Shown here: in pieces, positions 1 through 7,019 of the stretch | Layout: each line of letters starts with the position of its first letter | Numbering within the stretch: the stretch's first letter is position 1 | Origin: JAYXXU01 sp049301135 | Lineage (GTDB): Bacteria; Pseudomonadota; Gammaproteobacteria; Pseudomonadales; Moraxellaceae | DNA length: 12,203 nucleotides | NCBI GenBank assembly: GCA_049301135.1 | Contig: JBAQKP010000033.1 | Coordinates: 1 to 12,203, forward strand | Reading direction: 5' to 3' | Position numbers and translations under genes: made by a program | The notes under the pieces: generated by a model | Databases searched by the model: none | What the model was told of the DNA's origin: nothing | The model's input: the letters and a program-made list of their open reading frames with translations, nothing else

Positions 1-69
1 GTCACGCTTGATGCTCAGGTATTGCTGCATCATCGGGGTATGGCTGGCGAGATCATCAAAAGGATTCAT
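1..69 (-). CDS. mutS: DNA mismatch repair protein MutS, N-terminal fragment
   Basis: Only the first 23 codons are present; the gene runs off the left edge. The minus strand from 69 reads an ATG followed by a peptide containing HTPMMQQYL, the conserved start of the mismatch-binding domain I of MutS, where the family begins with a Thr-Pro-Met-Met-Gln-Gln-Tyr segment. MutS is the cytoplasmic ATPase that recognises mismatches and recruits MutL. No clear Shine-Dalgarno sequence is seen upstream of the ATG. The 106 nt between it and the PIN-domain gene (70-175) holds no gene and no convincing hairpin, so the mutS promoter probably lies there or in the upstream genes, which are on the same strand. 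The call rests on a short but very characteristic peptide. Confidence 0.85.
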   Translation of the reverse strand, partial: MNPFDDLASHTPMMQQYLSIKRD

Positions 70-175
70 AACGGCGCGGGTCAAAGCAAGCGAAGCGGGT
101 GGTTATGATAGCCTGATTTTATGATTCGGCCAGTACTCGATCTGGTTGATTCAGTTATTTTGGGGCGATTACGGC

Positions 176-661
176 CTAGTTCGGCTTGTGGTGATACTGC
201 TTTAAATCCCGATCCAGTGACCAAATAAACACCTCTGATCGCTTGTCTAGTCGAACGGCTTTCTGAAACTCTTCGATAATACTCAAGTCGCCAAAGCTCA
301 TTCCTTCCATTTTTGCCTCATCCTTGCTGTTTTTACCTGCCAGATCAGGAAACAAATCAATCCATATCAAGATTTCGGCTTTGTTTGGAAAGTCGCTCGG
401 CTTGTACGGAGCATCACCATTAAACGCGCCTTTGACGGATTTACAGAAGCGCAAGGCGGTTTTGCGGCGTGTGTTGCCGTCGCCATTTTGGGCGATATGA
501 TTGCCGGTTTCGATGATGGTCGCCATCGGCAAAATAAACTCAGCCCCGCTTGCTTGATACTCCAAAAAATCTGCCTGTAACTTTTGTTTATGTTGGCTTT
601 TATTCTGCACATTTAGCAGGTTTAGAAAGACGCTGGTGTCGATGATACAGGTACATTTCAT
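176..661 (-). CDS. PIN-like domain protein, putative nuclease partner of adjacent ATPase
   Basis: This 161-aa protein has the layout of a PIN-fold ribonuclease. An N-terminal beta strand ends in an acidic residue (IIDTS, D8), a second acidic residue follows a strand-helix step (IIETG, E51), and two late acidic sites follow (FGDLS, D125; SLDRD, D150/D152). These four positions match the metal-binding carboxylates of PIN nucleases, so all catalytic residues appear present. PIN proteins usually cut RNA and are common as toxins. The start ATG overlaps the ATPase stop by 4 nt (ATGA) and has its own Shine-Dalgarno (AGGGAG, minus strand 674-669, 7 nt before the ATG), so it is the second gene of a two-gene operon and probably translationally coupled. 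The context suggests the ATPase senses a trigger or restrains the nuclease; that is inference. The exact subfamily is not recognised. Confidence 0.75.
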   Translation of the reverse strand: MKCTCIIDTSVFLNLLNVQNKSQHKQKLQADFLEYQASGAEFILPMATIIETGNHIAQNGDGNTRRKTALRFCKSVKGAFNGDAPYKPSDFPNKAEILIWIDLFPDLAGKNSKDEAKMEGMSFGDLSIIEEFQKAVRLDKRSEVFIWSLDRDLKQYHHKPN

Positions 662-1998
662 TCATCATCTCCCTGCATCATTGCCAGCCAGTCGAGGGCT
701 TTTTGTTTCTTTTCTGCGGGTGTCACGGGGTTTTTGACGAAGCGGTCTACGATACCGCGTGTGACCAGTTGGCCGAGTGAGCCTTGCATGACCAGTCCCA
801 TGTAGTCGTCCAGATCGCTCAGGCGGACAAGGCGGCTATCGCCGTCGGTGGGGTCGCGGTAGCAAAACACCACATCGCCCAATGCTTCATCGGGTAGTGC
901 GTCCATCAATGCGGGATTATGGGTGGACAGCAGTAGGCGCAAGTTGCGGCGTTCGGCGTGTTCGCGCATGGTGGTCAGGAGTTGTTTGGCGCGGGAGGGG
1001 TGTACGCCGTTGTCTACTTCTTCGATGACGACGGTAGAGCCTTCGGGGGCGGAGAGCAGGGCGGCAGCGATGGCAAGTACGCGCAGTGTGCCGTCTGACA
1101 GCAGTTCGATGGATTGTTCTTGGTCTTGATGACCGAAGGTTTCGATTAGGGCAAGCTCGACCCGTCCGCGATGGTCGGTATAAAACTTGAGTTCTTTAAT
1201 GTCTTGTTCGGGCAGGCTTTGGATAAATTCAAGGATATGTCCTTGTTGGTCGGGTTGTTGCCAGAGGGTATGGAGTACGCCTGCGAGGTTTGCACCAGTG
1301 TTGAGTAGTTTGGCATCGGGTCGGCTGTCGCTGCGCATTTTGGATGGAATGAGATCGAAGAAAATGACCTGTGACAGCCTTTCAATCATTTGGCTAATAA
1401 GACGACTTTCCTCAATGTAAGGAGGTTGTGATTTAGTCTCTCTAAAGCCATTCACTGTAGATATGATCGTTAAGATTTGTCCTCCAACACTTTGTTCTGA
1501 GGAATAAGATGCAGCATAGTCGTCAAAATTTGTCGCCTGTGAAAGGTTAGTGTTTAGAGGTTCATATCCTCGAAACGTCATGGCTTTTCTGCCGTTGCCC
1601 TCTAAAAGATGTTCCAGTCCAGTCCAGTAGATTTTTAACTCCGTTTGAGACGAGGTTTTTTTGACCAAATCCTCTTGTTCTACGAAAAGCTCTCCATCGT
1701 TGTCACCAATCTCAATCCTAAAATCACACCCTGCAACTTCAGCCCCCAACGTAAAAGTGTCCTCGCCCTGATACACCAAGTCCCGCACGTCACCGCGAAA
1801 AATTCGTTCGGAGTCGTTGATGCGGTTTTTGATAGTGCTGAGTTTTTCGCCGCCCACGACCCAGCTTAAAAACCGAAAGGCTTCAATGGCGTTGGTTTTG
1901 CCGGATGCGTTTGCGCCAATCATCAGGGTGAGTGGGGCAAGGGGCAGCCGTTGGCTTTTGTAGCTTTTGAAATTTTCGATCAGTATGCTATTTAGCAT
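658..1998 (-). CDS. AAA/ABC-type ATPase of the OLD/RecF-like group (defence-associated type)
   Basis: This 446-aa protein begins with the typical SMC/RecF-like start (IENFKSY) and a P-loop GANASGKT (residues 28-35). The C-terminal half carries an ABC signature variant LSDGTLR (about 300-306), Walker B VVIEEVDNG (323-331, catalytic glutamate in IEEVD) and an H-loop STHNP (358-362). The order is that of AAA_21/AAA_15 ATPases in OLD, PtuA (Septu) and AriA (PARIS) proteins. No TOPRIM domain follows Walker B; the protein simply ends about 85 residues after the H-loop. The nuclease role would therefore fall to the overlapping PIN gene downstream. The ATG at 1998 is preceded by AGGAG (minus strand 2009-2005) at 6 nt spacing. 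A possible -10 (TATGAT, minus strand 2063-2058) lies about 60 nt upstream, with no good -35. The middle of the gene is noticeably AT-richer than its ends. A housekeeping role (RecF-like ATPase) cannot be excluded. Confidence 0.8.
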   Translation of the reverse strand: MLNSILIENFKSYKSQRLPLAPLTLMIGANASGKTNAIEAFRFLSWVVGGEKLSTIKNRINDSERIFRGDVRDLVYQGEDTFTLGAEVAGCDFRIEIGDNDGELFVEQEDLVKKTSSQTELKIYWTGLEHLLEGNGRKAMTFRGYEPLNTNLSQATNFDDYAASYSSEQSVGGQILTIISTVNGFRETKSQPPYIEESRLISQMIERLSQVIFFDLIPSKMRSDSRPDAKLLNTGANLAGVLHTLWQQPDQQGHILEFIQSLPEQDIKELKFYTDHRGRVELALIETFGHQDQEQSIELLSDGTLRVLAIAAALLSAPEGSTVVIEEVDNGVHPSRAKQLLTTMREHAERRNLRLLLSTHNPALMDALPDEALGDVVFCYRDPTDGDSRLVRLSDLDDYMGLVMQGSLGQLVTRGIVDRFVKNPVTPAEKKQKALDWLAMMQGDDE

Positions 1999-2099
1999 GG
2001 CTTGCTCCTAGCGCAACCACATCACGGGCTTTACCGCGTACACACATCGGGTCAGCCATCATAGGGCATTTGGTTTGCAGATTGAATTGGTCAGTAAAC

Positions 2100-2120
2100 G
2101 GCTGGGTGGATTGCCCAGCC
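2100..2120 (-). terminator. Hairpin after dbpA, possible intrinsic terminator
   Basis: GGCTGGG (2100-2106) and CCCAGCC (2114-2120) form a perfect 7-bp GC-rich stem with a 7-nt loop, 7 nt beyond the dbpA stop codon. Read on the minus strand it is followed only by GTTTACT, a weak U tract, so termination may be partial or may need Rho. It would separate dbpA from the ATPase/PIN operon downstream on the same strand. Confidence 0.5.
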
Positions 2121-2127
2121 GTAGTCC

Positions 2128-3540
2128 TTACAACACCCGCACCCGCAGCACTCGACCCTTGACCTTGCCGGTGGTCAGTTGTTTCACCGCTTGCTTGGCC
2201 ATGCTGCGATCTACTGCCACAAACGACTGAAAATCAAAAATCGCAATCTTGCCGACCTTACTGGCGGGCATACCCATTTCACCGGTCAGCGCACCCAAAA
2301 TATCACCGGCACGGATTTTTTCTTTACGGCCAGCACTCAAGGCCAGCGTCACCATCGGCGGTTGCAGTGGCGAGCCAGACTGTACAGTCAACTCACTCAG
2401 TGGAAACCACTGAAATTTTTGTGCTTGTAATTCTTCAATCGCGTTGGCACGCCGTGATTCACGCGGTGCAACCAAACTGACCGCAACCCCCGTTGCGCCA
2501 GCACGACCGGTTCGGCCAATCCGATGGATGTGGGTTTCCGGTTCGCCAGTCAGTTCGACATTGATCACCAGATCAAGCCCCACAATATCCAGACCGCGTG
2601 CCGCAACATCGGTGGCGACCAGTACCGACAGGCTTTTGTTGGCAAACATCGCCAGCACTTCATCACGGTCACGTTGATCGAGGTCGCCATTAAGGGCTTT
2701 GGCCGAAATGCCTTTGCTGACCAGATGATCCATCACGGTTTGGCATTGTTGTTTGGTAAAACAGAACGCCACGCAAGATTCTGGCCGATAGTGCGCCAAG
2801 ATTTTCACCACCGCATCCAAACGCTCGCTCGGGTCGATTTCATAAAAACGCTGTTCGATCTGCGCGTTGCTGTGTTGTTCTTGGATGGTGACTTGGGCAG
2901 GGTCATCCATAAACTCAGTGGCGAGTTTTTTAATGCCTGCCGGATAAGTCGCCGAAAAGAGTAGCGTTTGGCGTTTTTTTGGTGCTTGCTTGATGATGGC
3001 GATGATGCTGTCTAAGAAGCCCATGTCCAGCATCCGGTCGGCTTCATCCAGCACCAAGGTATTCACTTGCTCTAAGCTGAGTGAGCCTTTGTCCAAGTGT
3101 TTTTGGATCCGGCCAGCAGTACCGACCACCACATGTGCGCCGTGTTCGAGCGAATCAACCTGTGGGTTCATCGCCACACCGCCGCCGAGGGTCAAGATTT
3201 TAATATTGCCAATCGCCCGTGCCAAACGCCGCAATTCTTGTGCGACCTGATCGGCCAACTCACGGGTCGGGCATAAAATCAGGCTTTGTGTGGCCAGATT
3301 GCGTGGGTTTAAGCGGGTCAGTAGCGCGATGCCGAAGGCAGCGGTTTTACCACTGCCGGTCTTGGCTTGTGCAATCACGTCGATGCCTTTGAGCATCAGC
3401 GGCAGGCTTTGTGCCTGAATCGCGGTCATATCGGTGTAGCCGAGTGAGGTCAGGTTGCTCAGCATGTCGGCAGAGATCGGCAGCTGGGCAAAGGTTGCGG
3501 GTTGCGCGGTGGTTTGGCTGTTCGGTGTAGAGTCGGTCAC
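2128..3540 (-). CDS. dbpA: ATP-dependent RNA helicase DbpA
   Basis: This is a full-length 470-aa DEAD-box helicase. Visible motifs are the Q-motif region (about 17-47), AKTGSGKT (59-66), PTREL (91-95), DEAD (165-168), SAT (196-198), ATDVAARGLD (309-318) and HRIGRTGR (339-346). The last 75 residues form the DbpA-specific RNA-binding domain, with GRKEKIRAGDILGALTGE near 404-421 and a GKVKGR segment near the C-terminus. That domain binds hairpin 92 of 23S rRNA, so the protein acts in late large-subunit ribosome assembly in the cytoplasm. The start codon is GTG at 3540: the same frame hits a TAG four codons upstream, and the next internal Met (M26) lies inside the Q-motif region. No clear Shine-Dalgarno is visible. 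The motif Ib variant TAGR (141-144) replaces the usual TPGR. The gene sits 71 nt after the sugar dehydrogenase gene on the same strand. Confidence 0.95.
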   Translation of the reverse strand: MTDSTPNSQTTAQPATFAQLPISADMLSNLTSLGYTDMTAIQAQSLPLMLKGIDVIAQAKTGSGKTAAFGIALLTRLNPRNLATQSLILCPTRELADQVAQELRRLARAIGNIKILTLGGGVAMNPQVDSLEHGAHVVVGTAGRIQKHLDKGSLSLEQVNTLVLDEADRMLDMGFLDSIIAIIKQAPKKRQTLLFSATYPAGIKKLATEFMDDPAQVTIQEQHSNAQIEQRFYEIDPSERLDAVVKILAHYRPESCVAFCFTKQQCQTVMDHLVSKGISAKALNGDLDQRDRDEVLAMFANKSLSVLVATDVAARGLDIVGLDLVINVELTGEPETHIHRIGRTGRAGATGVAVSLVAPRESRRANAIEELQAQKFQWFPLSELTVQSGSPLQPPMVTLALSAGRKEKIRAGDILGALTGEMGMPASKVGKIAIFDFQSFVAVDRSMAKQAVKQLTTGKVKGRVLRVRVL

Positions 3541-3611
3541 GGTGGCAGTCTAAATCGTGTATTGGTGCATAGTGTAGCAGGGATGTGGGCAGACTGCCGT
3601 TGGATTGCAGG

Positions 3612-4862
3612 TCAAGGTGCAGGCTTAAGTTGCAACACTTGACCATCACGCTCGTCGGTCAGCAGCCACAGTGTGCCGTCGGGCGCTTGGCGAATATCCC
3701 GAATCCGTTGTCCAAAATCTTGTAAAAAACGTTCTTGTTCTGTGGCTTGCCAGTCTGTCTTCTGTCCGCTTGGGTTGTTATGTTTGACGCTGACCCGTGA
3801 AATCAGCCGATCTTTCAGCGCACCAGATAGCAGTTGACCACGCCACGCCGGAAAGTCGCTGCCGGTATAAAATGTCAGTCCGCTCGGCGCGATAGACGGT
3901 GTCCAGTGCAGTAGCGGTGAGACTAAATCAGCGCGTTCAGTCTGGGTGCTGATCGGTTGGCCATCGTAATTCACGCCATGAGTGACCAGTGGCCAGCCGT
4001 AGTTTTGGCCACGCCCGATCCGATTGACTTCATCGCCACCACGTGCGCCATGCTCAGTGACCCAGATCTCGCCGGTAACCGGATGCACGGTCATGCCTTG
4101 AATATTGCGATGTCCCCAGCTATAAACTTCTGGTTTGACATTCGGCTGACCGACCCAAGGATTATCAGCCGGAATACGGCCATCGTCGTGTAATCGGATC
4201 ACGCTACCGGCATGGTCGTTGCGGTCTTGAGCGCGTTGCATCTCGCCACGATCACCGATGCTCAGATACACATCGCCCGAGCGATCAAACACCACCCGAC
4301 CCGAAAAATGCTGACCCTGACCCGAACGCGGCAACGCGCTAAACAACCGCTGCACCTGCGTCAGTACGCCGTTTTCATAACGTCCACGTGCCAGATTGGT
4401 GGTGAGGCCGTCCGAAGTACGATCCGTATACGAAAAATACAGCCAACGGTTATTCGCAAAGTCAGGATGCAACGCCAAATCGAGTAAGCCGCCTTGACCA
4501 ATAGCATGAATCTCGGGCAAACCCGTCACTGGCTGTGCCAGCAACTGTTGATCAACGATCCGGCGCAGTCGTCCAGCACGTTCGGTCACCAAGATTTCGC
4601 CATCTGGCAAAAAAGCAATCGACCACGGATGCTGTAACCCCTCGGCGATCTGATGCAATCCAATCGAATACTGCTGCGTTTGAATGATCTGTATTGGTGC
4701 GCTGGAGATGCCTGATGTGGTGGCTTGGGCGTCGGTTTTAGTATTTTGAGCGGTCGAGTCTGGGTCAATTTTGGCGCAAGCAGCCAAGCTGATCACACTG
4801 CAACATGCCAGCGCTATGCCCAACCGTGCGTATCGCTTGGAGCGGTATGGATCGACGTTCAT
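3612..4862 (-). CDS. PQQ-dependent sugar dehydrogenase lipoprotein (YliI/Asd-like)
   Basis: This 416-aa protein has a lipoprotein signal peptide: basic residues 7-13, a hydrophobic stretch 14-28 and a lipobox LAAC with Cys29, so it is probably exported and anchored to a membrane. A low-complexity Ala/Thr/Gln linker (30-55) leads to the six-bladed beta-propeller of the soluble glucose dehydrogenase/aldose sugar dehydrogenase family. Recognisable blocks are LQHPWSIAFLPDGEILVTER (76-95), GQGGLLDLALHPDF (122-135), the HFSGR segment with SIGDRG (185-206), the EVYSWGHRN block (245-253), TEHGARGGDE (269-278) and the C-terminal QAPDGTLWLLTD (392-403). H185 lies where the catalytic base of the family is expected. 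The enzyme would oxidise aldose sugars in the periplasm with PQQ as cofactor. No PQQ synthesis genes lie in the window, so the cofactor must come from elsewhere. The ATG at 4862 has only a weak AGGG upstream. Confidence 0.9.
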   Translation of the reverse strand: MNVDPYRSKRYARLGIALACCSVISLAACAKIDPDSTAQNTKTDAQATTSGISSAPIQIIQTQQYSIGLHQIAEGLQHPWSIAFLPDGEILVTERAGRLRRIVDQQLLAQPVTGLPEIHAIGQGGLLDLALHPDFANNRWLYFSYTDRTSDGLTTNLARGRYENGVLTQVQRLFSALPRSGQGQHFSGRVVFDRSGDVYLSIGDRGEMQRAQDRNDHAGSVIRLHDDGRIPADNPWVGQPNVKPEVYSWGHRNIQGMTVHPVTGEIWVTEHGARGGDEVNRIGRGQNYGWPLVTHGVNYDGQPISTQTERADLVSPLLHWTPSIAPSGLTFYTGSDFPAWRGQLLSGALKDRLISRVSVKHNNPSGQKTDWQATEQERFLQDFGQRIRDIRQAPDGTLWLLTDERDGQVLQLKPAP

Positions 4863-5003
4863 AGCCCTGACTCATGTCATCAATAGCCACTGACGGTAAC
4901 AAGCAACCGCAATCACTTGAAGTCACACGCTGTAGGCCATCGGTAAGACCATGTAAACCATCATGCCCAATATCTTGCCCAACATGGCATTAAAACATGG
5001 CAT
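4863..5003. other. Intergenic leader upstream of the sugar dehydrogenase gene
   Basis: This short non-coding stretch lies between the SRPBCC terminator and the sugar dehydrogenase start. It must hold the promoter of the latter, but I find no convincing -35/-10 pair. A 10-bp direct repeat, AACATGGCAT, occurs at 4981-4990 and again at 4994-5003, a period of 13 bp. On the minus strand TTGGGCA also occurs twice close together. These may be regulator sites or chance. Confidence 0.3.
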
Positions 5004-5038
5004 AAAAAAGCCCGACGCGATGGGTCGGGCAGTTTTTT
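5004..5038. terminator. Strong bidirectional intrinsic terminator
   Basis: GCCCGAC (5010-5016) and GTCGGGC (5024-5030) form a perfect 7-bp stem with a 7-nt loop. It is flanked by six A (5004-5009) on the left and six T (5033-5038) on the right, so it has a U tract on either strand. The gene it mainly serves is the minus-strand SRPBCC gene, whose stop codon is about 26 nt upstream of it. Confidence 0.88.
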
Positions 5039-5064
5039 AGATCAGTTCAGGCAAAACCAGCCGC

Positions 5065-5493
5065 TTAAAACTTCAGTTTTTTCAGGCCACGCTTGATGCC
5101 GTCTTGCAAGGCCAGTTTGATAATCAATCCTAGCACCGGCACACGACCTTTAAAGGTGATGGTGTACTCCAAACGGCTACGCGCGCCGAGGTCAAAGAAT
5201 TTCATGCTGCCATAATGGTTTTTGATCGGACCACCTTTGCTGGTGATGGTGTATTCGATCAGCTCATTTTCTTTATAAGCGACGTTGGTTTCTTCGGTGG
5301 CTGGTGCGAGTGGCAGGCGGATTTCACGCACTGAACCGACCCCGTTACGCGAGGTATTGCCGTCTTTAATACGGACGACTTTGGCCGGTGCAAAGATCTG
5401 ATTGAGGTTTTCGTGCTCGCTCAGCTTGGCAAACAGTACGGACACGGGTGCATTAAACTCTTGCACGATATGGATTTTTTGGGTTTTTAGCAT
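5065..5493 (-). CDS. SRPBCC-family (polyketide cyclase/START-like) small protein
   Basis: With the ATG at 5493 the product is 142 aa. It opens with a beta strand and the typical SRPBCC entry (IHIVQEFNAPVSVLFAKLSEHENL), where a short helix packs against the sheet. It then has a central strand set with a Gly-rich turn (NGVGSVREIRL) and a final block, LEYTITFKGRVPVLG, before an amphipathic C-terminal helix rich in Lys. This is the helix-grip fold that binds hydrophobic ligands in a cavity; the ligand cannot be told from sequence. The frame stays open to another ATG at 5574, but those extra 27 residues do not look like part of the fold. The inner ATG has GAGG about 9 nt upstream, so I chose it. 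The gene is divergent from apt and ends at a strong terminator. Confidence 0.75.
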   Translation of the reverse strand: MLKTQKIHIVQEFNAPVSVLFAKLSEHENLNQIFAPAKVVRIKDGNTSRNGVGSVREIRLPLAPATEETNVAYKENELIEYTITSKGGPIKNHYGSMKFFDLGARSRLEYTITFKGRVPVLGLIIKLALQDGIKRGLKKLKF

Positions 5494-5552
5494 GGGATAA
5501 AGCCTCGGGTCGATATGAATTGGGCGAATGTGATGCGAACGCAACCAGAATA

Positions 5553-5570
5553 TGACAATGCCAGTTGTCA
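5553..5570. promoter_or_regulatory. Inverted repeat in the SRPBCC/apt divergent region, possible operator
   Basis: TGACAA (5553-5558) and TTGTCA (5565-5570) are perfect 6-bp inverted half-sites with a 6-nt spacer, in the 187-nt region between the divergent SRPBCC and apt starts. A third TGACAA lies at 5601-5606. The shape suits a dimeric regulator, but no regulator is identified and the half-sites partly resemble -35 elements. Confidence 0.25.
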
Positions 5571-5680
5571 GCAAAACATCCTAGCACTGCACTCCGAGCC
5601 TGACAACCGTCGTGCTGTCGATTCGGGGGTGAGTATGGCAATATGGCCTGATCTGCCTACTGCTGTCCAAAGGTTTTATT

Positions 5681-6211
5681 GTGTCGAGTGTTCAACATCC
5701 CAATCCACAACATCCATTTTGGTCGGTGATTCGCACTGTGCCGGATTTTCCTAAAGCGGGGATTGCGTTTTTTGATCTGACGCCGTTATTACTGGAGCAT
5801 GTGGCGGCAGTCACTGATGCGTTGACGCAGGCGATTCCGGCTGAGGTGTTGGCCGAGGTGGATGTGTTGATGGCGATTGAGGCGCGTGGGTTTGTGTTTG
5901 CCAGTTTGCTCGCCGGTCATCTGGGCAAAGGGCTGATGTTGGTGCGCAAAAAAGGCAAGCTGCCGCCGCCGGTGCATCAGTATGCCTGTGATCTGGAGTA
6001 CGGTTCGGATTGTTTGGAGCTATCGGCGCAGACCACGCCGAAGCGGGTGCTGCTGGTGGATGATGTGTTGGCGACCGGTGGGACGTTACGTGCGGCGGGG
6101 CAGTTGTGTACGCAGGCGGGGCATACGGTGGTTGGGGCGTTGGTATTGTTGGATTTGCCGAGTTTACATGATGCGTTGCCATGGCCGTATTATCGAGTGT
6201 TGGAGGCTTAA
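5681..6211 (+). CDS. apt: Adenine phosphoribosyltransferase
   Basis: This 176-aa enzyme makes AMP from adenine and PRPP in cytoplasmic purine salvage. Family marks are the N-terminal PDFPKAGIAFFDLTPLL (21-37), EARGF (67-71), the flexible-loop region LVRKKGKLP (87-95) and the PRPP-binding loop VLLVDDVLATGGT (123-135), which holds the paired aspartates. Length is normal for the family. The start codon is GTG at 5681, with AAAGG at 5669-5673 about 7 nt upstream. There is no ATG in the right place, since the conserved core begins close to this GTG. The stop is only 3 nt before the ATG of the nucleosidase gene, so the two are co-transcribed and metabolically linked. Confidence 0.95.
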   Translation: MSSVQHPNPQHPFWSVIRTVPDFPKAGIAFFDLTPLLLEHVAAVTDALTQAIPAEVLAEVDVLMAIEARGFVFASLLAGHLGKGLMLVRKKGKLPPPVHQYACDLEYGSDCLELSAQTTPKRVLLVDDVLATGGTLRAAGQLCTQAGHTVVGALVLLDLPSLHDALPWPYYRVLEA

Positions 6212-6214
6212 TTG

Positions 6215-6829
6215 ATGCAAAACACCCCAAACATCCTGATCGTGATGGCGTTGCCGATGGAAAATGTCGGCAATCAGTTAGACGCGTTTGGTGAGATCAT
6301 TTACACCGGTATCGGTAAGGTCAACGCGGCATTGCATCTGACCGAGCGCTTGAGCCAAGCCGTGGCAGGGCAGGCCAAGCGGCCAGATCTGGTAATTAAT
6401 CTCGGTTCAGCGGGGGCGCAGCAGCGACCGACTGGCAGTATTTTGGCCTGTACACGGTTCGTGCAGCGCGATATGCAGTTGTTGGCGTTGGGTTATGCGT
6501 GGGGACAAACGCCATTTGAGGAATATGATTCGATTGAGATGCCGTTACCGTTGGGTTGGCAGGCATTGGGGCTGACCGAAGCGATATGTTATACCGGCGA
6601 CCAGTTTGTGACTGAGCCACATCCGTTTTTTGAGTTGGATGTGGTGGATATGGAAGGCTATGCCTTGGCGCGGGTTTGTAAACATTTTGCCGTGCCGCTG
6701 CTCAGTTTAAAGTTTATTACCGATGGGGCGGACGGTCAGGCGGGCAATGATTGGCAGGAAGCGCTTGCAGAAGCAACGCGGGCGCTCCGGCAGGTGATGG
6801 GGCAAGCGGTGCAGTTGGGCTTGTGCTGA
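6215..6829 (+). CDS. MTA/SAH nucleosidase-like protein (PNP/UDP phosphorylase superfamily)
   Basis: This 204-aa nucleosidase belongs to the MtnN/futalosine-hydrolase branch. Visible family positions are the early acid in MALPMEN (E16, equivalent to MtnN Glu12), the strand-turn NLGSAGA (62-68), the substrate-binding VDMEG (144-148, with M146 and E147 at the ribose/base contact) and ITDGAD (168-173), whose D170 matches the catalytic proton donor Asp197 of E. coli MtnN. It would hydrolyse methylthioadenosine or S-adenosylhomocysteine to adenine plus a thioribose; futalosine is the main alternative substrate. It is somewhat shorter than MtnN (about 230 aa). A TTG at 6212 is also in frame, but the ATG at 6215 has GGAGG (6202-6206) at 8 nt and is preferred. 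That ribosome-binding site lies inside the end of apt. Adenine release next to an adenine-salvage gene supports the MTA/SAH reading. Confidence 0.75.
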   Translation: MQNTPNILIVMALPMENVGNQLDAFGEIIYTGIGKVNAALHLTERLSQAVAGQAKRPDLVINLGSAGAQQRPTGSILACTRFVQRDMQLLALGYAWGQTPFEEYDSIEMPLPLGWQALGLTEAICYTGDQFVTEPHPFFELDVVDMEGYALARVCKHFAVPLLSLKFITDGADGQAGNDWQEALAEATRALRQVMGQAVQLGLC

Positions 6830-6909
6830 GTGTTGGTTTTGGGGCGCGTGGTTGTTTGCATGGTTTGAAAAGCCAAGAATTTCCCATCAAACTGTTAAGC
6901 TGCGGTCTA
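6830..6909. other. Left boundary of the AT-rich island
   Basis: No gene or terminator hairpin is evident after the nucleosidase stop. Composition drops from GC-rich to AT-rich across this stretch, so the left junction of the dynamin island should fall here or just beyond. I see no integrase, no tRNA end and no convincing duplicated sequence shared with the right boundary near 11304-11345. Confidence 0.35.
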
Positions 6910-6938
6910 TTGACAATCCAGCATGATTTTTGTTTAAT
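6910..6938 (+). promoter_or_regulatory. Sigma70-type promoter of the dynamin operon
   Basis: A perfect -35 hexamer TTGACA (6910-6915) is followed by exactly 17 nt and a -10 TTTAAT (6933-6938), one mismatch from consensus. It lies about 80 nt upstream of the first ATG of the three-gene operon, in the AT-rich leader. This is the best promoter I can see in the window. Confidence 0.6.
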
Positions 6939-6960
6939 GATTAGGGTTTTAGGTTGCCGT

Positions 6961-6977
6961 TCTATATATTTTATAGA
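6961..6977. promoter_or_regulatory. Palindrome downstream of the dynamin-operon promoter, possible operator
   Basis: TCTATA (6961-6966) and TATAGA (6972-6977) are perfect inverted half-sites around a 5-nt AT spacer, starting about 22 nt after the -10. Located at about +15 it could bind a dimeric repressor. An all-AT core makes a chance palindrome fairly likely. Confidence 0.3.
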
Positions 6978-7019
6978 GTCTAAAGCATTTTAATCATTTA
7001 TTTCATATCGGAGTGGTTT

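Noticed and set aside
1613..1627. Three tandem TCCAG units inside the ATPase gene as a possible phase-variation tract
   Set aside because: Three pentamers are too few for efficient slipped-strand change and the frame is intact.
2524..2964. Plus-strand open frame of 146 codons within dbpA
   Set aside because: It is the shadow of conserved DEAD-box helicase sequence and has no family resemblance.
5494..5574. Upstream in-frame ATG that would extend the SRPBCC protein by 27 residues
   Set aside because: The added residues do not resemble the fold, and the inner ATG at 5493 has a usable GAGG site and begins right at the first beta strand.
6212..6214. TTG start for the nucleosidase
   Set aside because: The following ATG at 6215 has the better distance to GGAGG and adds no loss of conserved sequence.
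5811..6230. Minus-strand open frame of 139 codons across apt
   Set aside because: It is rich in Pro, Thr, Ala and His as expected for the reverse of a GC-rich gene, and lies opposite an unmistakable apt.
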